A DNA stretch of 64,000 nucleotides from Achaetomiella virescens (taxonomy: Eukaryota; Ascomycota; Sordariomycetes; Sordariales; Chaetomiaceae): NCBI GenBank assembly GCA_031001845.1, contig JARNGD010000026.1:62001-126000 (forward strand), written 5' to 3'. Below are positions 1 to 12,109 of the stretch, piece by piece; position 1 is the stretch's first letter; every line of letters starts with the position of its first letter. Below the pieces are notes generated by a model. That model made no database searches. It was not told the origin of the DNA and saw only the letters and a program-made list of their open reading frames with translations. Position numbers and translations under genes: made by a program.

Positions 1-2854
1 TGGAAAATGCCAAGACGGCGCAGCTGTTCCAGGCTACCTGCCTTCCTAGCTTCCTTCACAGAGGACAGAGGGGCCTTTGCAAGTGGCGGAGCAGATTAGA
101 TAAGATTGTGTAATTACAGAGGGTATCAGTATTACGGATAAGTTACATAGTACGTTGCTGGCAGCCCAGGCTGCTTCAGCTCAGCTTCACCAAATAGTTT
201 TTCATTGACTCGATTCAGCAAGTCCCATTTCGCCCTGACGCTGAGCGAGAAACAACTCAGCTCTGCTACACGATCAGCGTCTTAGTAAAGTTGAGCACTG
301 CGTGCGTCACTTGCTACTTCTCGTGTAGGAGGAACGTGACACGGCATTCCCGCAACAAGAGGTAACACTGGTCCGTCCTCCAAGGTAGAAGAAAACTGAA
401 ATGCGCCGGCTTCCGGGCCATCTGCCGTGACACCTTTCGGCCCCACAGAGCATCGCCGGACACAGAGCCGATCTCCGGTGCCGGGGAGAAAGATGATCAG
501 GGAATGCCCATCTTCCTGCCACGTCGTCGGCGATGACAAAATTCCGTACACTATTTCGGCCGCCCCAACTCATCTGGTATATTTGCGCTGATGCTTGGGG
601 ACTGTGGGACAAGCAGCCTGGTGTGCTCTGCAGGCCTGACCAGTGAACCTTAACACTTGTTCGCTCTCTTGCGCCTTGCTTGGTCCGGATAGGTGCAGGA
701 CGCATATTACAACTGGCGATTGCAGGTCGGGAACAGCCTCACGGGCCTGCGAGGAACGCTGCCTCGTTGTCAATCCAGCCTGAGAACTGTCCAAGGTTCA
801 CAGTCTCCGAATACCCGGTCCCTGCTCTCTCCCTCTCCTCCCCTCCTCCCCTCCTCCCCCACTCCCCGCTTTTGGAGCCCTCAGCAAAATATGGGGCGAG
901 TCTGCGCTGCTGTCTTCCAGATCAAGGCACGGATCCTTCAAAAGAAAAACGAACATGGCACCCACGCGAACCGTTTGGCTTGACACGTTTTGGGCCATCC
1001 TAGGGCATCCACGCGGGGAGCTGAGACTTCCCCACCCTATCATGCTCCCGGCACCCCTGCGTAGCCTACTGGATGACTTGCAGGGCCAAGAAAACCTGGC
1101 CGTCGCACCAAATTGGGCTCAACGAAAATCAATCTTCGTGGGAACCCACTGCCTTCGTTTGAGCTTCTTCTTCAGTCCATGTTCGCATCATGAGAGAGCT
1201 ACAATGGGCGGTCATGACTGAGCAAAAGGGTACATTATGAATCCTGTCGTATGTCGAGATTTCTTTACCTGGAGTTGAGTCAATTCAAGGACGAATCTCA
1301 GACAGGACACGGGTTTTGAAGGGCGGGCAAGATGGAGGGGTAGTCGAACTGTTCTGGAAGGCACAGCAAATAGGGAACTGGTTCGGCAACGCAGCTGATG
1401 ACTCAACGCGCGATCCTTGAGGCTGCCATGTGGAAGCCACGACTGTGGGGGGATGAGCTGGGCTTAATGCCCACCTTAGTGTCAGGGCCAGGGCTGGCCC
1501 TGGGCTTTACCTTCTTTTCAGTCCACACCGCTGCAGATTCAGATTTTGGGCTTCGAGCTGCCAACCCCTGAAGCAAGAGTCGTCTGGATTTTCGCTGTGT
1601 TGGCAACCAACGCCGAGGACAGACGCAGCCATCCATTGAGGAAGCCCAAACACAACTCAGATCCTTACCTTCCACGGAGCCCAATGGTCTGTCCTTCTGC
1701 ACAGCATAGCGTCCCGCGGTATTCTTCCGCCCCTTCCTTTCTCAAGGCACCATTTACCATCTTTGTTCTCTGGTCGTGCCCCAGCAGCAGTGCCTGGAGG
1801 CTCAAGGTGGTCGAAGATGCGCCTCCATATGGCAGGTGTGGCATTCTGTATGACAGTGGCTCCTGGGGCTTAGGTTTTAGGGGACGGCCGAACGTGACAC
1901 CTTCTCTCCATTGTGCGCAGATGGTGCCGCGCCCCGCGGTATAAGTGACCGAACGAGGGTTAATTCTCCGGTACCCCGGTCCGCCGTTGAGCCTCGGGAG
2001 ACGGCAGCCACAGGTACAGCATGCGGAAGCCCTACCAGGGTGGGCTCGGCCAATGTTCCGCTTCGTTGCTCATCCACACCTCCACCGTCTTCACCGACAT
2101 ATCTCTCACGTGGCCCCCTCGAACGGTGCTGCCCGGTCCAACCCTCACGCTGGCTTGAGGTGGTGCAGGTAGAACTACTAATTGGGCGGCAAGACCGCAG
2201 AACTATTGCGGAGCCATTGACTCGAGAGCAACCAAGGGTAAGAATGGGCAACCGTGGGGCCGCGCCCACCAAAATCCCTCGACGGGCTGCAAGTCTCGTC
2301 GATCCAGTCCGAGGACACCGCCTACGTCCTCTGTCAGTGGGCTTGAGTCATGGTAAGAAGTTGGCTCAGCCAGAGGCTGAAGGGATGCGCCTGATTTGCC
2401 TTATTCTTCCGAAGGCCCGTCGTTCCTCGAAGCGCCCCTGTCCTACCTTCGCCCGGCCTTCCCCCGGTGCGATTATGTCATGGGGCAGCGGTTTCTCGAG
2501 TCTTGACCTTCCGGCGTTTCTGATTCTGTTGTCCGTTCCCCAGCCCCATAGCGTTGAGTGGGCTGCTGGTGGTTGACCTCCTCAGCATGCCGCGCCATGT
2601 GTCGACTTCTCCTGGTCAGTATAAAGACACATTTCTTGTCATACTCTTCCTTTTCCCCTAACCCCTTGGTGCCCGACCAGCACCTCGAACACATCATTCC
2701 AAAATGCGCTGGCCCAAACCCCGTTCTCGAAGAGTGTTGACGTCTCCCCGACGGTCAGCGCCTTAAATGGGTCGCCGGCCACCGACCCATCTGTCCTCCT
2801 CCCCAAATCTATTCCCGATCAGCTGTTTCCACCTAAGCCAGCACCTCGAGCAAA
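1..2854. other. Gene-poor left flank
   Basis: I see no convincing gene. Open frames here are short and overlap on both strands, show no recognisable domain, and are what GC-rich DNA gives by chance. A pyrimidine-rich tract built on CCTCC units lies at about 826-862. The last few hundred bases are presumably the promoter and 5' leader of the chitinase that begins at 2855. A gene with several small exons or an unconserved product could be missed. Confidence 0.5.
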
Positions 2855-4124
2855 ATGTCGTCTTCGTCACGCAGATTGCGCATGACGAGTGCGTCACATG
2901 TCATGTACACCAACGCCGTCTACTGGCCCAACTATCGGGTGTACAATGGGGACACACCAGGCCAGTTAAACTACGGGTGCATCAACCGTGTCTACTACGC
3001 CTTTGCCAATGTGACGGCAGATGGGGGAGTGTTTGTAAGTGCAGAAATAGACTGGCTCCGGAAGGGTGTAGTTAGTTGGGTTTAATTGACTCGAATTTAG
3101 CTTAGCGACGAGTGGGCTGATGCCAGGGCAACTTGTGACGGCGTTCAAGGCGCCCTAGGATCGCTGATGCACCTCAAGCAGCGATATCCGCACCTACAAG
3201 TCGTGTTGTCTATCGGCGGCGGCGGGGTCGGCCGAAATATTTCCCATCGTGGCCTCGAATGCCGTTCTCCGTGACAACTTTGCTCGCTCAGCCAGGGGTC
3301 TGGTGGAAGCATCGGGTCTCGATGGCATTGACAGTGAGACTTCTGCTCCTCTGCTTTCCATTCGCCGCAGCTCAATGATCCGATCGATACTAACGTATCT
3401 AGTTGTTTGGGAATACCCATGCAACGCCCAACAAGGGAATGACCTCCTTGCGTTGGTCGCAGCGATCCGCCTCCATCTCCCCGAGGACCAGTACCTGCTC
3501 ACTGCCTCTCTTCCCGCCGCCAAGTCCCTTCAACACATCGACCTCGGCCAAACCGCTGAGTACCTCGATACCCTCAACCTCGCCGCATACGACTTCTACG
3601 GCCAGTGGACCCACAAAACGGGTCACCACGCCCAGCTCTATGCCACGAGCAAGGACGAGCCATCCGGAGGCTCGGCAGTTCAGTATCTGATAGCGTCCGG
3701 GGTGCCAGGAAAGAAAATACTACTGGGAATTCCACTCTTTGGGCGCAGCTTCCTCTCCGTCACCGGGCCAGGACACAAGAACCGAGGCGCAGGCGGGAAT
3801 GATGGTTCGTTCGAGTACAACCAGCTCCCAGAAAGGGAACAAAGGAGCACGTCGACAAGCGAGTCGTTGCGGCTCAATGCGTGGGCGGAGACGGCGGGTT
3901 TGTCACATACGACAACCCGGACACGGTCAAGATGAAGGCAGCTTTCTGCAAGCAGAAGGGCCTCGGCGTACGTCCACCTTGGATCACCGCCTAATCTCCT
4001 TTCCTGACCGACTAATTCTGATCACGCTTGGCAGGGATTGTTCTACTGGAGCGCACCATCCGATGCCAAAGACGCCAAACGAAGCCTCATTACAACCGGA
4101 TTCAAGGCTCTCCACAGCTCATAA
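2855..4124 (+). CDS. GH18 chitinase-like protein, intracellular type
   Basis: This is a glycoside hydrolase family 18 TIM-barrel protein of about 390 residues, of the kind that cleaves chitin or chito-oligosaccharides. Four exons are inferred: 2855-3034, 3101-3333, 3403-3967 and 4035-4124. The N-terminus has the substrate-side YWPNYRVYNGDTPGQLNY strand. The barrel motif VVLSIGGGG follows, then LDGID joined across an intron to WEYP, then MAYDFYG-like AAYDFYGQW, then GIPLFGRSF, and a C-terminus ending FKALHSS. No signal peptide is visible, so a cytoplasmic role (autolysis, recycling) is likely. The spliced catalytic motif reads DGIDIVWE, where the family has DGIDIDWE: the catalytic Glu is kept but the preceding Asp is Val. 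One-base breaks occur near 3238 and 3829. An in-frame ATG at 2882 is an alternative start. Confidence 0.88.
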
Positions 4125-5703
4125 ACCTCGAGAACCACTCGGTTTCTGAGATTGTTGTTTCTTTTTTTCTGTACTTCTTACGTGGGACTTGTAAGAGACC
4201 AGCAGATTGCACGAAGACATGTGCCGTGGAGGAGATGATCAGAACGGGTTTTAGGCGTGGCTCAGCAGGTACTTCTGGTTGTTTCTTCTCTGCATTGTTT
4301 CTCTTCCGCCTGCCCCGCCCCCACACCACACCCTCCTCCTCCTCCTCCCAACTTCGATTAGATGGCGGCACTGGCAGGAGGCATGGCACGGAATATGCAT
4401 TAGGCTCACCTAGAGCCTGAGAATTCGCCGTAGTTCGCCCTGTTTTGCGGCTGGTGACGTGTTTCTCATCATGCACGTTTGCGTTGAAAGCCGCCAGCAA
4501 GTCTCGGGGCAAGACTGGTGAAACCAACCCAGATCATGAGGAGGGTGCGCCCACGTTGTACAGATCTGACGGTGGGCGCGAACGGGGAGGAGAGGGGTGG
4601 TGACACGACGGCGGATGACACGAGACCCTTGAGATCCAATGACGTGCCTAAATCGACGGTTGCTATTATTACCGGGTGTCTACACCTGTTAAATGCCCAA
4701 GCTGGGATTGACATTGAGATTCGTGGATTGAAGGTCAGTGCGGTGTACACACCAAGGCAAAAGGTGTGTCCCCCCGAGCCAGGGAAAGACAGGGCTTAAG
4801 AAAATGCCACGTTTCTTGGGTTACTCGGATGGTCAATAATGAGAGACAGAATTCTTGTTCCTATCCCCAGGTAAGGCAGTTCACCAGATGAGCGCGGCGA
4901 ACAGGAGGGGCTGTATTGAAATTCAGAAAGGAGGGCCGCAGTTTGGGTTGGGCTGAAATGCAGCCGGACACACATGTGATCGGAGTGGGGGAGTCGTCCC
5001 AGCTGAATAGAAGCTTTCGACTGCCAGCCTTATGCGGGGTCGTGTCTCATCAAGATAACTTACCACAGTTCTTTTTTTTTTTTCCTTTGTCACCAGCAAG
5101 GAAGCTCCCCAGTCTAACCCCAACCCTTAAGGCCGACCACTCTGCCTCCACAGTAAGCAGCAAACGCATGAGTTTATGTGCTCGACAACTACAATAGCAA
5201 TAGGCGAGTACCATGCATTTGCGGGAGGAGAATTAGGTGCTTCATTTATAAGCCTTCTTCTTTCAACCGAGCTGTTGCCTTATTGCGTCGTCTCTGATAA
5301 TGACTACTTCCTCTGTGTTGACCACCCTTTTTGCCCCGTTTCTGGGACAACAAGCGGGGTAGGGTTGTTATCTTATCGCCGCCCTTTCTCCGACCGACGT
5401 CCCCCCTCTTCGCCTTCCTCGTTTTCATGAGTTCCCTTGCTTTCCAGAGTCAACCGTGATATGTCAGCACAAACGGCTTCAAATCCGCCCGTATTACTTC
5501 GAGCTGTCGCTTTGCGTCGGCAACCCTCTGCTCCAGAGCCACGCTATGACGATCAGAAGTCGTGTATCTTAGTTTCGAGCCACAGACATGAAGACAAAGC
5601 GTCCCATCTCCCTGCCCCCCAAAAGAACGTAAAAAGTGCAACTTGACAAGTATCAAACCCCGCTCACACCTCCCTCTCCCGCGACTCCTCAAGGTCTCTC
5701 AAA
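4125..5703. other. Intergenic between chitinase and MBL gene
   Basis: No gene is seen. The stretch holds the 3' region of the chitinase and the promoter of the gene at 5704. It contains a CTCC-rich tract near 4329-4350, a T run near 5071-5081, and pyrimidine-rich DNA at about 5380-5430 typical of fungal promoters. Confidence 0.5.
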
Positions 5704-6697
5704 ATGGCCGACTCCTCTACCTTCCTCGTCTGTAACACATGCGGCACCAGCACTCCACCGCGGACCGCGCCGCCCTCACGACATGCTTCATCTGCGACGA
5801 CCCGCGCCAGTAACGCCTCCCGAAGGACAGAGCTTCACCACGCTCTCCACCCTGCGCGATGCCGGCGATCGCCGCAACGAATTCCACCCCTTCCCCTCGG
5901 GCGACGCACGCTTCACCTCCATCGTTACAGCCCCCAAGTTCGCCATCGGCGAGCGCGCCATCCTGATCCGGACGCCCGGGGGGAACGTGCTGTGGGATTG
6001 CTTCACGTACCTTGACGACGAGACAGTGGAGCGAATTCGGGCGGAGGGCGGAATCAAAGCCATGGTGATTTCCCATCCGCACTTCTACTCAACCCACCTG
6101 GAGTGGGCCGAGAGGTTCGATTGCAAGGTGTATCTTGCCGCGGAGGATAAGCAGTGGCTGGCGAGGAGGAGCGAGGAGAGGCAGGTGTTTCTGGAGGAGA
6201 CTGAGACGAAGCTGCTGGTTAATGGGGTGGATACGGGGGTGACGGTGATCAAGTTGGGGGGACACTTCCCGGGGAGTTGTAAGTTCCCACCCTTCGGGAC
6301 AGGGGTAAGAGCGAGCAGGAAAGAAAAAACGCTGACATTTGAACACAGTGACGTTACTGTATGATGGGCACCTCCTGACTGCTGACACGCTGATGATGAC
6401 CCCTGCTGGGAGGGCGAACTGGAAGGTCGACGCACTGGGCAGCCCGCGGGAGCGGCCTAAGGGCGTGAATACCTTCAGCTTCCTGTGGAGCATCCCAAAC
6501 ATGATACCTCTGAGCGCTGACGAGATATTGCGGATGTGGAATATCCTCAAGAACTATGACTTCCGGAGCGTTCATGGTCTCTTTTGGGTTGGGACATTCA
6601 AGATGAAAATGTCAAGGCGCGAGTGCTGGAGAGCATGCAGATCCAGGTCAGGGCCATGGGCTACCGTGAACATGCGTTATTGAGGGAAGTGATCTAA
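5704..6697 (+). CDS. Zinc-ribbon metallo-beta-lactamase-fold protein
   Basis: The product is a small predicted hydrolase of about 300 residues. The first 30 residues carry two CxxC knuckles, CNTCGT and CFICDD, spaced like a zinc ribbon. A metallo-beta-lactamase fold follows: SHPHFYSTHLEW takes the place of the usual HxHxDH metal motif, GGHFPGS supplies a second histidine, and DGHLLTADTL supplies an aspartate. One intron, 6279-6348, splits PGS from LTLLYDG in phase. The C-terminus NYDFRSVHGLFWG is also typical of these fungal proteins. One-base breaks lie near 5744 (after CGT) and near 5812 (after the second knuckle), and one more near 6590. The substrate is unknown. The gene ends 103 bp from the convergent GT90 gene. 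Confidence 0.8.
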
Positions 6698-6799
6698 GGT
6701 AATAATGTCTAGTTCGAATTACCTACTGGAACGCCGGCGCCTGAAGATTGAAATGATACACTTTGCCACACATATGCGAAGTACCGATCCAATCCCCCC

Positions 6800-9700
6800 T
6801 CATGGTAATACAAAGCCGATGCCATCCCTATTATCATCGACAATCCGCCCCCATTCAAGCAGGAGACGGAACAGGTAAACTTCCTCGTCTTCTTTCCGCA
6901 GGGCCTTCGCGGCCCATCGTGCTCCTTCTTCCGCAATCCACTTTCCGTCATCTCGGCGTCCTTCGAACTCGACGTCCCGCCCGTTGAGTGTGTGGCCCTC
7001 CTTTTTCTGCATACCAAAGAAGTAGGCCATGGTGCTGTGGAGCGCATGATAGCGGAGGTCGACGGGAGCAAAGTGAACCCACGGAAGGAGGCGGTCGGTG
7101 TACCACTCGATGAAGATGGTAGCAAGGACCGGGACGCTCTTGGCGCGGAGCGTCCGCAAGAACTCCCGTGGCGGCCCGTTGTCGGTATCCACCACCATGA
7201 CATACTGGTTCCTGAGCGGGTCTGCCTCTTCTGCCTTCTTCTTTTGCTGGAAATCGCTGGTCGTGGGATCCGAGCCACAGCCGCTGTCACCAGCGGCGGT
7301 CTTGCATGGGGTGTAGCTGGTGAATCCGACGTCGATTGGCAGCAGTTCGTTGAGCTCGGCGGTTGGGACTTGCTCGAACGCAAACTGGTTATTCTCTGGC
7401 AGCAACATCGTGGTCTTCTCTGAGGCTATGGGGTTGTTGATTAAGTGAACCAGCCGCTCTTGGTGGCCGCCGCGAGCCAGCTCGTGACTGGTGCCGAGTC
7501 GATCGACTTTCCCGCGCCAGAACAGCTTCTTCCATTTGAGGTTGAACCCGTCTGTGGTGGGCTGAATCGGCTCGGTGATGTGTCGTAGCGGGATGAGGAT
7601 GTCGCTGTAGCTGTCTGTCTTCGATCTGCTGAACACCGGGAGCAGCTCTTGCAGGGGTCGTAGCTCGGGAGGAGTCATGTGGAAGCTGTGCAGCCGTAGG
7701 AGGTCTGACTGGTGGCAGATATTTTGTGACACAGCCCAGTGGGTCAGAAATTGGCCGTCAGAGTGCGGTCCGAGACACGAAAGGCAAACGTCCCGAATGT
7801 CCCAATGGGTCCCTGCACGCGCCTTGGTTCCTGGCGGGCAGGTGAGAGCGGTCATTTCTCGAAGTGCCCTCACCGGCGTGAACGTGTCCTGGACTTTCAG
7901 CTTGTCACTGGCTGCAGGCTGAGCCACGGGCATTTCAGCGAGAGACTTCGAGACACTCGGCAGAAGCTTGCTGACACGGTTTCGGTTCGCCGACTTGATG
8001 GCTCTCCGGACATTGTTCCATGGTGCTAGTACTCGCGGCCGCTCGTCCAGATTGACGGCTAGTTCCATGTTGGGAAGGTGTTCAGCGAAGCCCTTGATTC
8101 GATCCACCAGATCGTCCATCACTAGCTTGTAAGCGCTTCCCGGGGGAAGATTGTGCTGCGGTTTTCCATCCTGGATTTGGAGCAGAGCAATATCCGGTTC
8201 AGCGGCTGCGCGTCGGGTCCCCTCTCTTATTTTTTGATGGTGATATGCCCCAGAACGGCAGAAGATCTGTCGCCATCTGCGGAAAGTGGTCCAGGATGGG
8301 TGAGCGCTTGTCCTTGGCAAAGTTATACCAGATATCAAACTTTGGGGGCGGGTTCCGCCCCTTGTGACGGTCTTTGTATTCCTGGACGGCAACTGGTAGC
8401 GAGTCGCTGACGGTTGCGTGGACTAGCCACCGATCGGCTCCGATTCGGGCGTCGTAGATGATCCTCTCTAGTGGATGTTGGTCGACGACTTGGAGAGCCT
8501 TGATAGGCGTGTAGATAGCGGCGAAGATTGTGAGGAGAACGAGTAGCCAGACACACAAAAGCCCGGTGTACGAAAACGACGGATTGGATATTGTTAGCAT
8601 AAACGAACGACGAGAAACCGACGCATATGAGTAGTAGCCCGACGTAGTTGGCGGCAGGGTGACATTCGCCCATGTCCCTGCCAGCCGCATCTTCTGGACC
8701 GCCAGTACAAGCCCGGAGAGGAAAGTGATGGTGCCCACCAGCGAAAGAGGGCTACCTTCGGTGGCGAGAAGGCTGGCGGAGATGATAAACGTGGAGAACG
8801 CGAGACCGTCGACAACGACATCGAAGAAATATAACGAGTCGAGGCCCCTGAAGTGGTAGCTCACGGGTCTCGCGGGCAGCACGAGGCGGGAGCCCCAGTA
8901 CAGCAGCGCGGCGCCGAGCGAAGAGACCAGGAGAGTGCCGCTCAATGTCCTCAATCGACTTTTGGTCGTCCGGCACCAGGCAAGGATACGCCACAGCACG
9001 ATGGCGATGGTTGCATCAAGCACGAGGCTTGCCCATTGCAGGGAGACGATGAGACCTTCCCGGTCGTGACTCGAACAAAAGAATGTCGACTTGGGCTCGT
9101 TAGACGCTGCGAGGTATGCGCCCCAGCTGAGCATGACGACGCCGAGCGACAGCGAGGTTTTCGACTCGTTGAACCAGTCCCCCAAGACATCGAACCTGGT
9201 CATCCCCGGGTCGTCGGGGTCTTTGTCGGGGTCCTCGCCCGATCTGGAACGTGTCCTGCGCCCTGGTTAGAAGCTCGTACAAGGCAATGAATAGAGGCAA
9301 GAAGGCCTAAATCTGATTGTCAGGGCTGGGCAAGAATTATCCGCAGAGTCGTTCTGAGAAAGAGGTCTCACCTCGACCCCTGCTTTTGAACATTGCAGAT
9401 CAAATGTTACACGATGGAAAATTTCGTGCCGGAGGATAACGCAGATGACCAAGATGGGGAGGAAGTATCGCCGTGGTTTCTTGGGCAGGTTGGTGCGGCT
9501 GACCTTCAAGAGGCCCAACTCATCGTCTAGCGACAGTCAACAACCGAACATTGAAGGACTCAAGGTACTGTGGCTGGGGTGTATTACTCACCGAACCTTC
9601 CATGTGTGCCTGGAAGCCAAGTTGCAAAGAAGCTGACAGCATAAGTTGCGAGTGCACCGATGAGCAGGACGAGGAAGAACGAGAGCCTCGGCTGTTCTTT

Positions 9701-10054
9701 TCTTCACAGTCAGCTTCGTTGCCAGAGCACGGAGGAATTCCTCACCTATTATCTGATGGTCTTCCAGACTATTCGCAAGCCATAAAAGGAATGACGGCAC
9801 TGAAAGAAAGAAAAAAAAAAAAAAGAAGGTTAGCAGTTAATGACAATATCTGGGATGGGACGCGAGGGCGGTCTCACCACACCGATGGGAGTGGGTTTGT
9901 CATGATCAGGGGCTGAAAGGGGCGAGGGCGTGCCCAGTGCGCTGCGGCGCTCGAGAAACATCAACTCAATGAGTGGGCTGGACGTCAAAGGCCTGGAGAT
10001 GCCCTGTATGACCAAGGAATGTAGCAATACTACGTAAACTGCAGAGGTCAACAT
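6800..10054 (-). CDS. GT90 (CAP10-type) glycosyltransferase, polytopic membrane protein
   Basis: This is a large fungal glycosyltransferase of the CAP10/capsule-associated family (GT90), whose Cryptococcus relatives include a beta-1,2-xylosyltransferase of the secretory pathway. The N-terminal half, encoded at about 8500-9800, contains many hydrophobic segments, for example LSFFLVLLIGALATYAVSFF and RYFLPILVICVILR. The C-terminal half carries the family signature: RNPPPKFDIWYNFAKDK, LPFWGISP, APWNNVRRAIK, and near the end ATIFIEWYTDRLLPWVHF and DLRYHALHSTMAYFFG. Several introns occur in the 5' part (about 9840-9890, 9690-9740, 9540-9600 and 9310-9370). One-base breaks occur near 9235, 8230 and 7185. 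The 5' exons and start are approximate. The donor and acceptor sugars cannot be read from the sequence. Confidence 0.82.
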
Positions 10055-10458
10055 CAGGATGGAAGCCAGACCTCATCCCAGGCAGTCGACAGCTTGCTGC
10101 CTTCGTGTTGCAACGGATTACGGAGTGGGTGCTTTCAGTGAGACCCTGTCCGGGGGTCCCGCCAAATTTTAGGCCTTGGAACGAGCCCCGAATACCACTG
10201 GGCAGTTATGAAGGTACATTGCCGCTGCCATATTTCACTGCTAAAGAGAAGTATCCACTAGCTAGGACTGCCAGCAGCGCATTCAGCAATCTTCGACGCG
10301 TTTCACCTGTCAGCAACCGCGTCTCTGGCACTCCACAGATTGCTGCAGCTTCCATCCCAGGACAGGGCAACCCGAGAGCGGTAACAACCAGCACAGAACG
10401 TCAGTACTTCTACCACCTCCTCTCAACCTTCCATGGACCGAGAAACCACACTGCCACA
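10055..10458. promoter_or_regulatory. Divergent promoter region GT90 / PFA4
   Basis: These 404 bp separate the inferred starts of two head-to-head genes, both for membrane proteins of the secretory pathway. The interval must hold both promoters and 5' leaders. I see no diagnostic motif. The pairing is read from gene orientation only. Confidence 0.5.
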
Positions 10459-11898
10459 ATGACCTCGCCCAGGACTGGCCCCTCGACGCCAGGCCTCCAC
10501 CTCCTCTACATCCCGGCCGTCTGCGCCCTGATCATCTTCCAGGGCTACTACTCCCAATACCTCTTCAACACCGACCCCGATCTCGCCCCGGGCCCCCTCA
10601 CCCGCCGCCAAACCCTCACCTTCAACATCCTCCTGGCCTGCGTTTGGTGGACCTACTACTGGGCCTGCACCGTCGATACCCGGCCGGTACGTCTTCCCGA
10701 AGTGCTCGAACGGTTCCGAACCAGACCCTGACCTCCGCCCTACCGCCACCTTCCTGCAACAACAACAACAACAACAACAACAGCATGAACCCCAGAGACC
10801 CGCCCGCTGGTGCAAGAAATGCTCCGCGCCTAAGCCCCTCCGCGCCCACCACTGCCGGCACTGCCGCCGGTGCATCCCCAAGATGGACCACCACGCCCGT
10901 GGACGGGCACGTGCGTGTCGATGCAGACCTTCCCCTATTTTCTGCGCTTCCTGCTCTACACCCAACGTCGCGCTGTGGTATCTAGCGCACTGCTGTGGCA
11001 GCGTGTCGCCGCCGTCTGGGCGGACCGCAGCCTCCCCGCATACCTGGGCCCGTCGCTGGGGAGCCTGGTCGGGCTGACGCTGCTGGCGCTGGTGAACGCG
11101 GCGACGATATTCGCGCTAGGAATGTTGTTCTACACGACGGTGAAGGGGTGGGTGTTTAATAGTACCATGATTGAGGACTGGGAGGTGGAGAGGCATGAGG
11201 CGGTGCTGGCGAGGAGGATGACGAGGAGCAGGGTGGGAGGGGGATTTCTGGGCGGATGATGACGCTGTGTTGAGGCAGCAGCTGGAGCGGATTGATATCC
11301 GTATGATTTGGGGTTCTTTGCGAAATGGCGCAGGCGATGGGCACGAGGAACGTGCTGCGGTGGTTCTTGCCGGTTTTTGGTGGCGGGCCGGTCATCAATA
11401 ATGAGACTCCGGGAAAGGGAGCAGGTTGGGAGTGGGAAGAGAACGGATTTAATGATTTGCCTGGACTGTGGCCGCCCCAGACCCGGAGAAAATGCGCCAG
11501 GCCAAGAGGGGCGGGTGGCCTGGGGCAAACCAGCAGCAGGAAGGTCGGTACGACGAGTATCAGAGCTCCGAGGAGGTGAAGGCAGCGTTTGCGAGACGCC
11601 AAGCGGAAGATCTCTTCAGGAGGCAGAGGGCGCAGGCACAGCAGGCTCATCAGCGGTCGGGAATCATTGCCGAGCTTGAAGAGATCGACGAGCTCGACGA
11701 AAATACCCATCAGAGTGATGACTACGAGTGGGTTGGCAAGCCGCTATGGACCAACTCCGACGGCGACCGTCTGTGGGACTACGGCGTGGACGAAGAGGTC
11801 GAAGAGGAGATCATTCCTGCCAGGGGCACGACGACGACGTGCCTCTGGCAGAGTTGATCCGCAGGCGGAAGATCTTGAGTAAGGAGGATGATGGTTGA
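10459..11898 (+). CDS. PFA4: Palmitoyltransferase Pfa4 (DHHC family)
   Basis: Pfa4 is an ER-membrane protein S-acyltransferase; in yeast it palmitoylates chitin synthase Chs3. The N-terminus has hydrophobic segments (LHLLYIPAVCALIIFQGYY; FNILLACVWWTYYWA). The cysteine-rich domain WCKKCSAPKPLRAHHCRHC continues to CIPKMDHH, and CVSMQTFPYFLRFLLY opens the next membrane part. A further membrane pair follows (LVGLTLLALVNAATIFALGM), then an acidic cytosolic tail ending in LAELIRRRKILSKEDDG. One intron, 10687-10783, contains CAA repeats. The sequence lacks one base exactly in the catalytic Cys codon of DHHC (between 10894 and 10895); restoring the frame gives the normal PWTG continuation. Other breaks lie near 11240-11300, 11480 and 11825. 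The length, about 430-440 residues, fits Pfa4. Confidence 0.9.
10757..10783 (+). repeat. (CAA)8 microsatellite in PFA4 intron
   Basis: Eight tandem CAA triplets end in CAG, which also serves as the 3' splice acceptor of the PFA4 intron. A change in repeat number would alter intron length but not the protein. Confidence 0.9.
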
Positions 11899-12109
11899 GT
11901 TGGACACTCTCCAAACAACGACTCCTCACAATTCGGACAGAACACGACTGCAGAAACGGGGCTGTTGATTTATCTCTATGCGTGACCGCGAGCAACATGT
12001 TCCAACAGTTATTGGACCAGGTTCAACGATCCGCATCAAATATCCGCGTCGATACAAGAATCTTAAAGCACCTGGCCATTCAACAGTTCGCGACAAGAGC
12101 GCTTTCTAT

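Noticed and set aside
1911..2576. A 221-codon open frame on the plus strand
   Set aside because: It overlaps long frames in other phases, has no domain or conserved motif, and has the Arg/Pro/Ser composition of random GC-rich translation.
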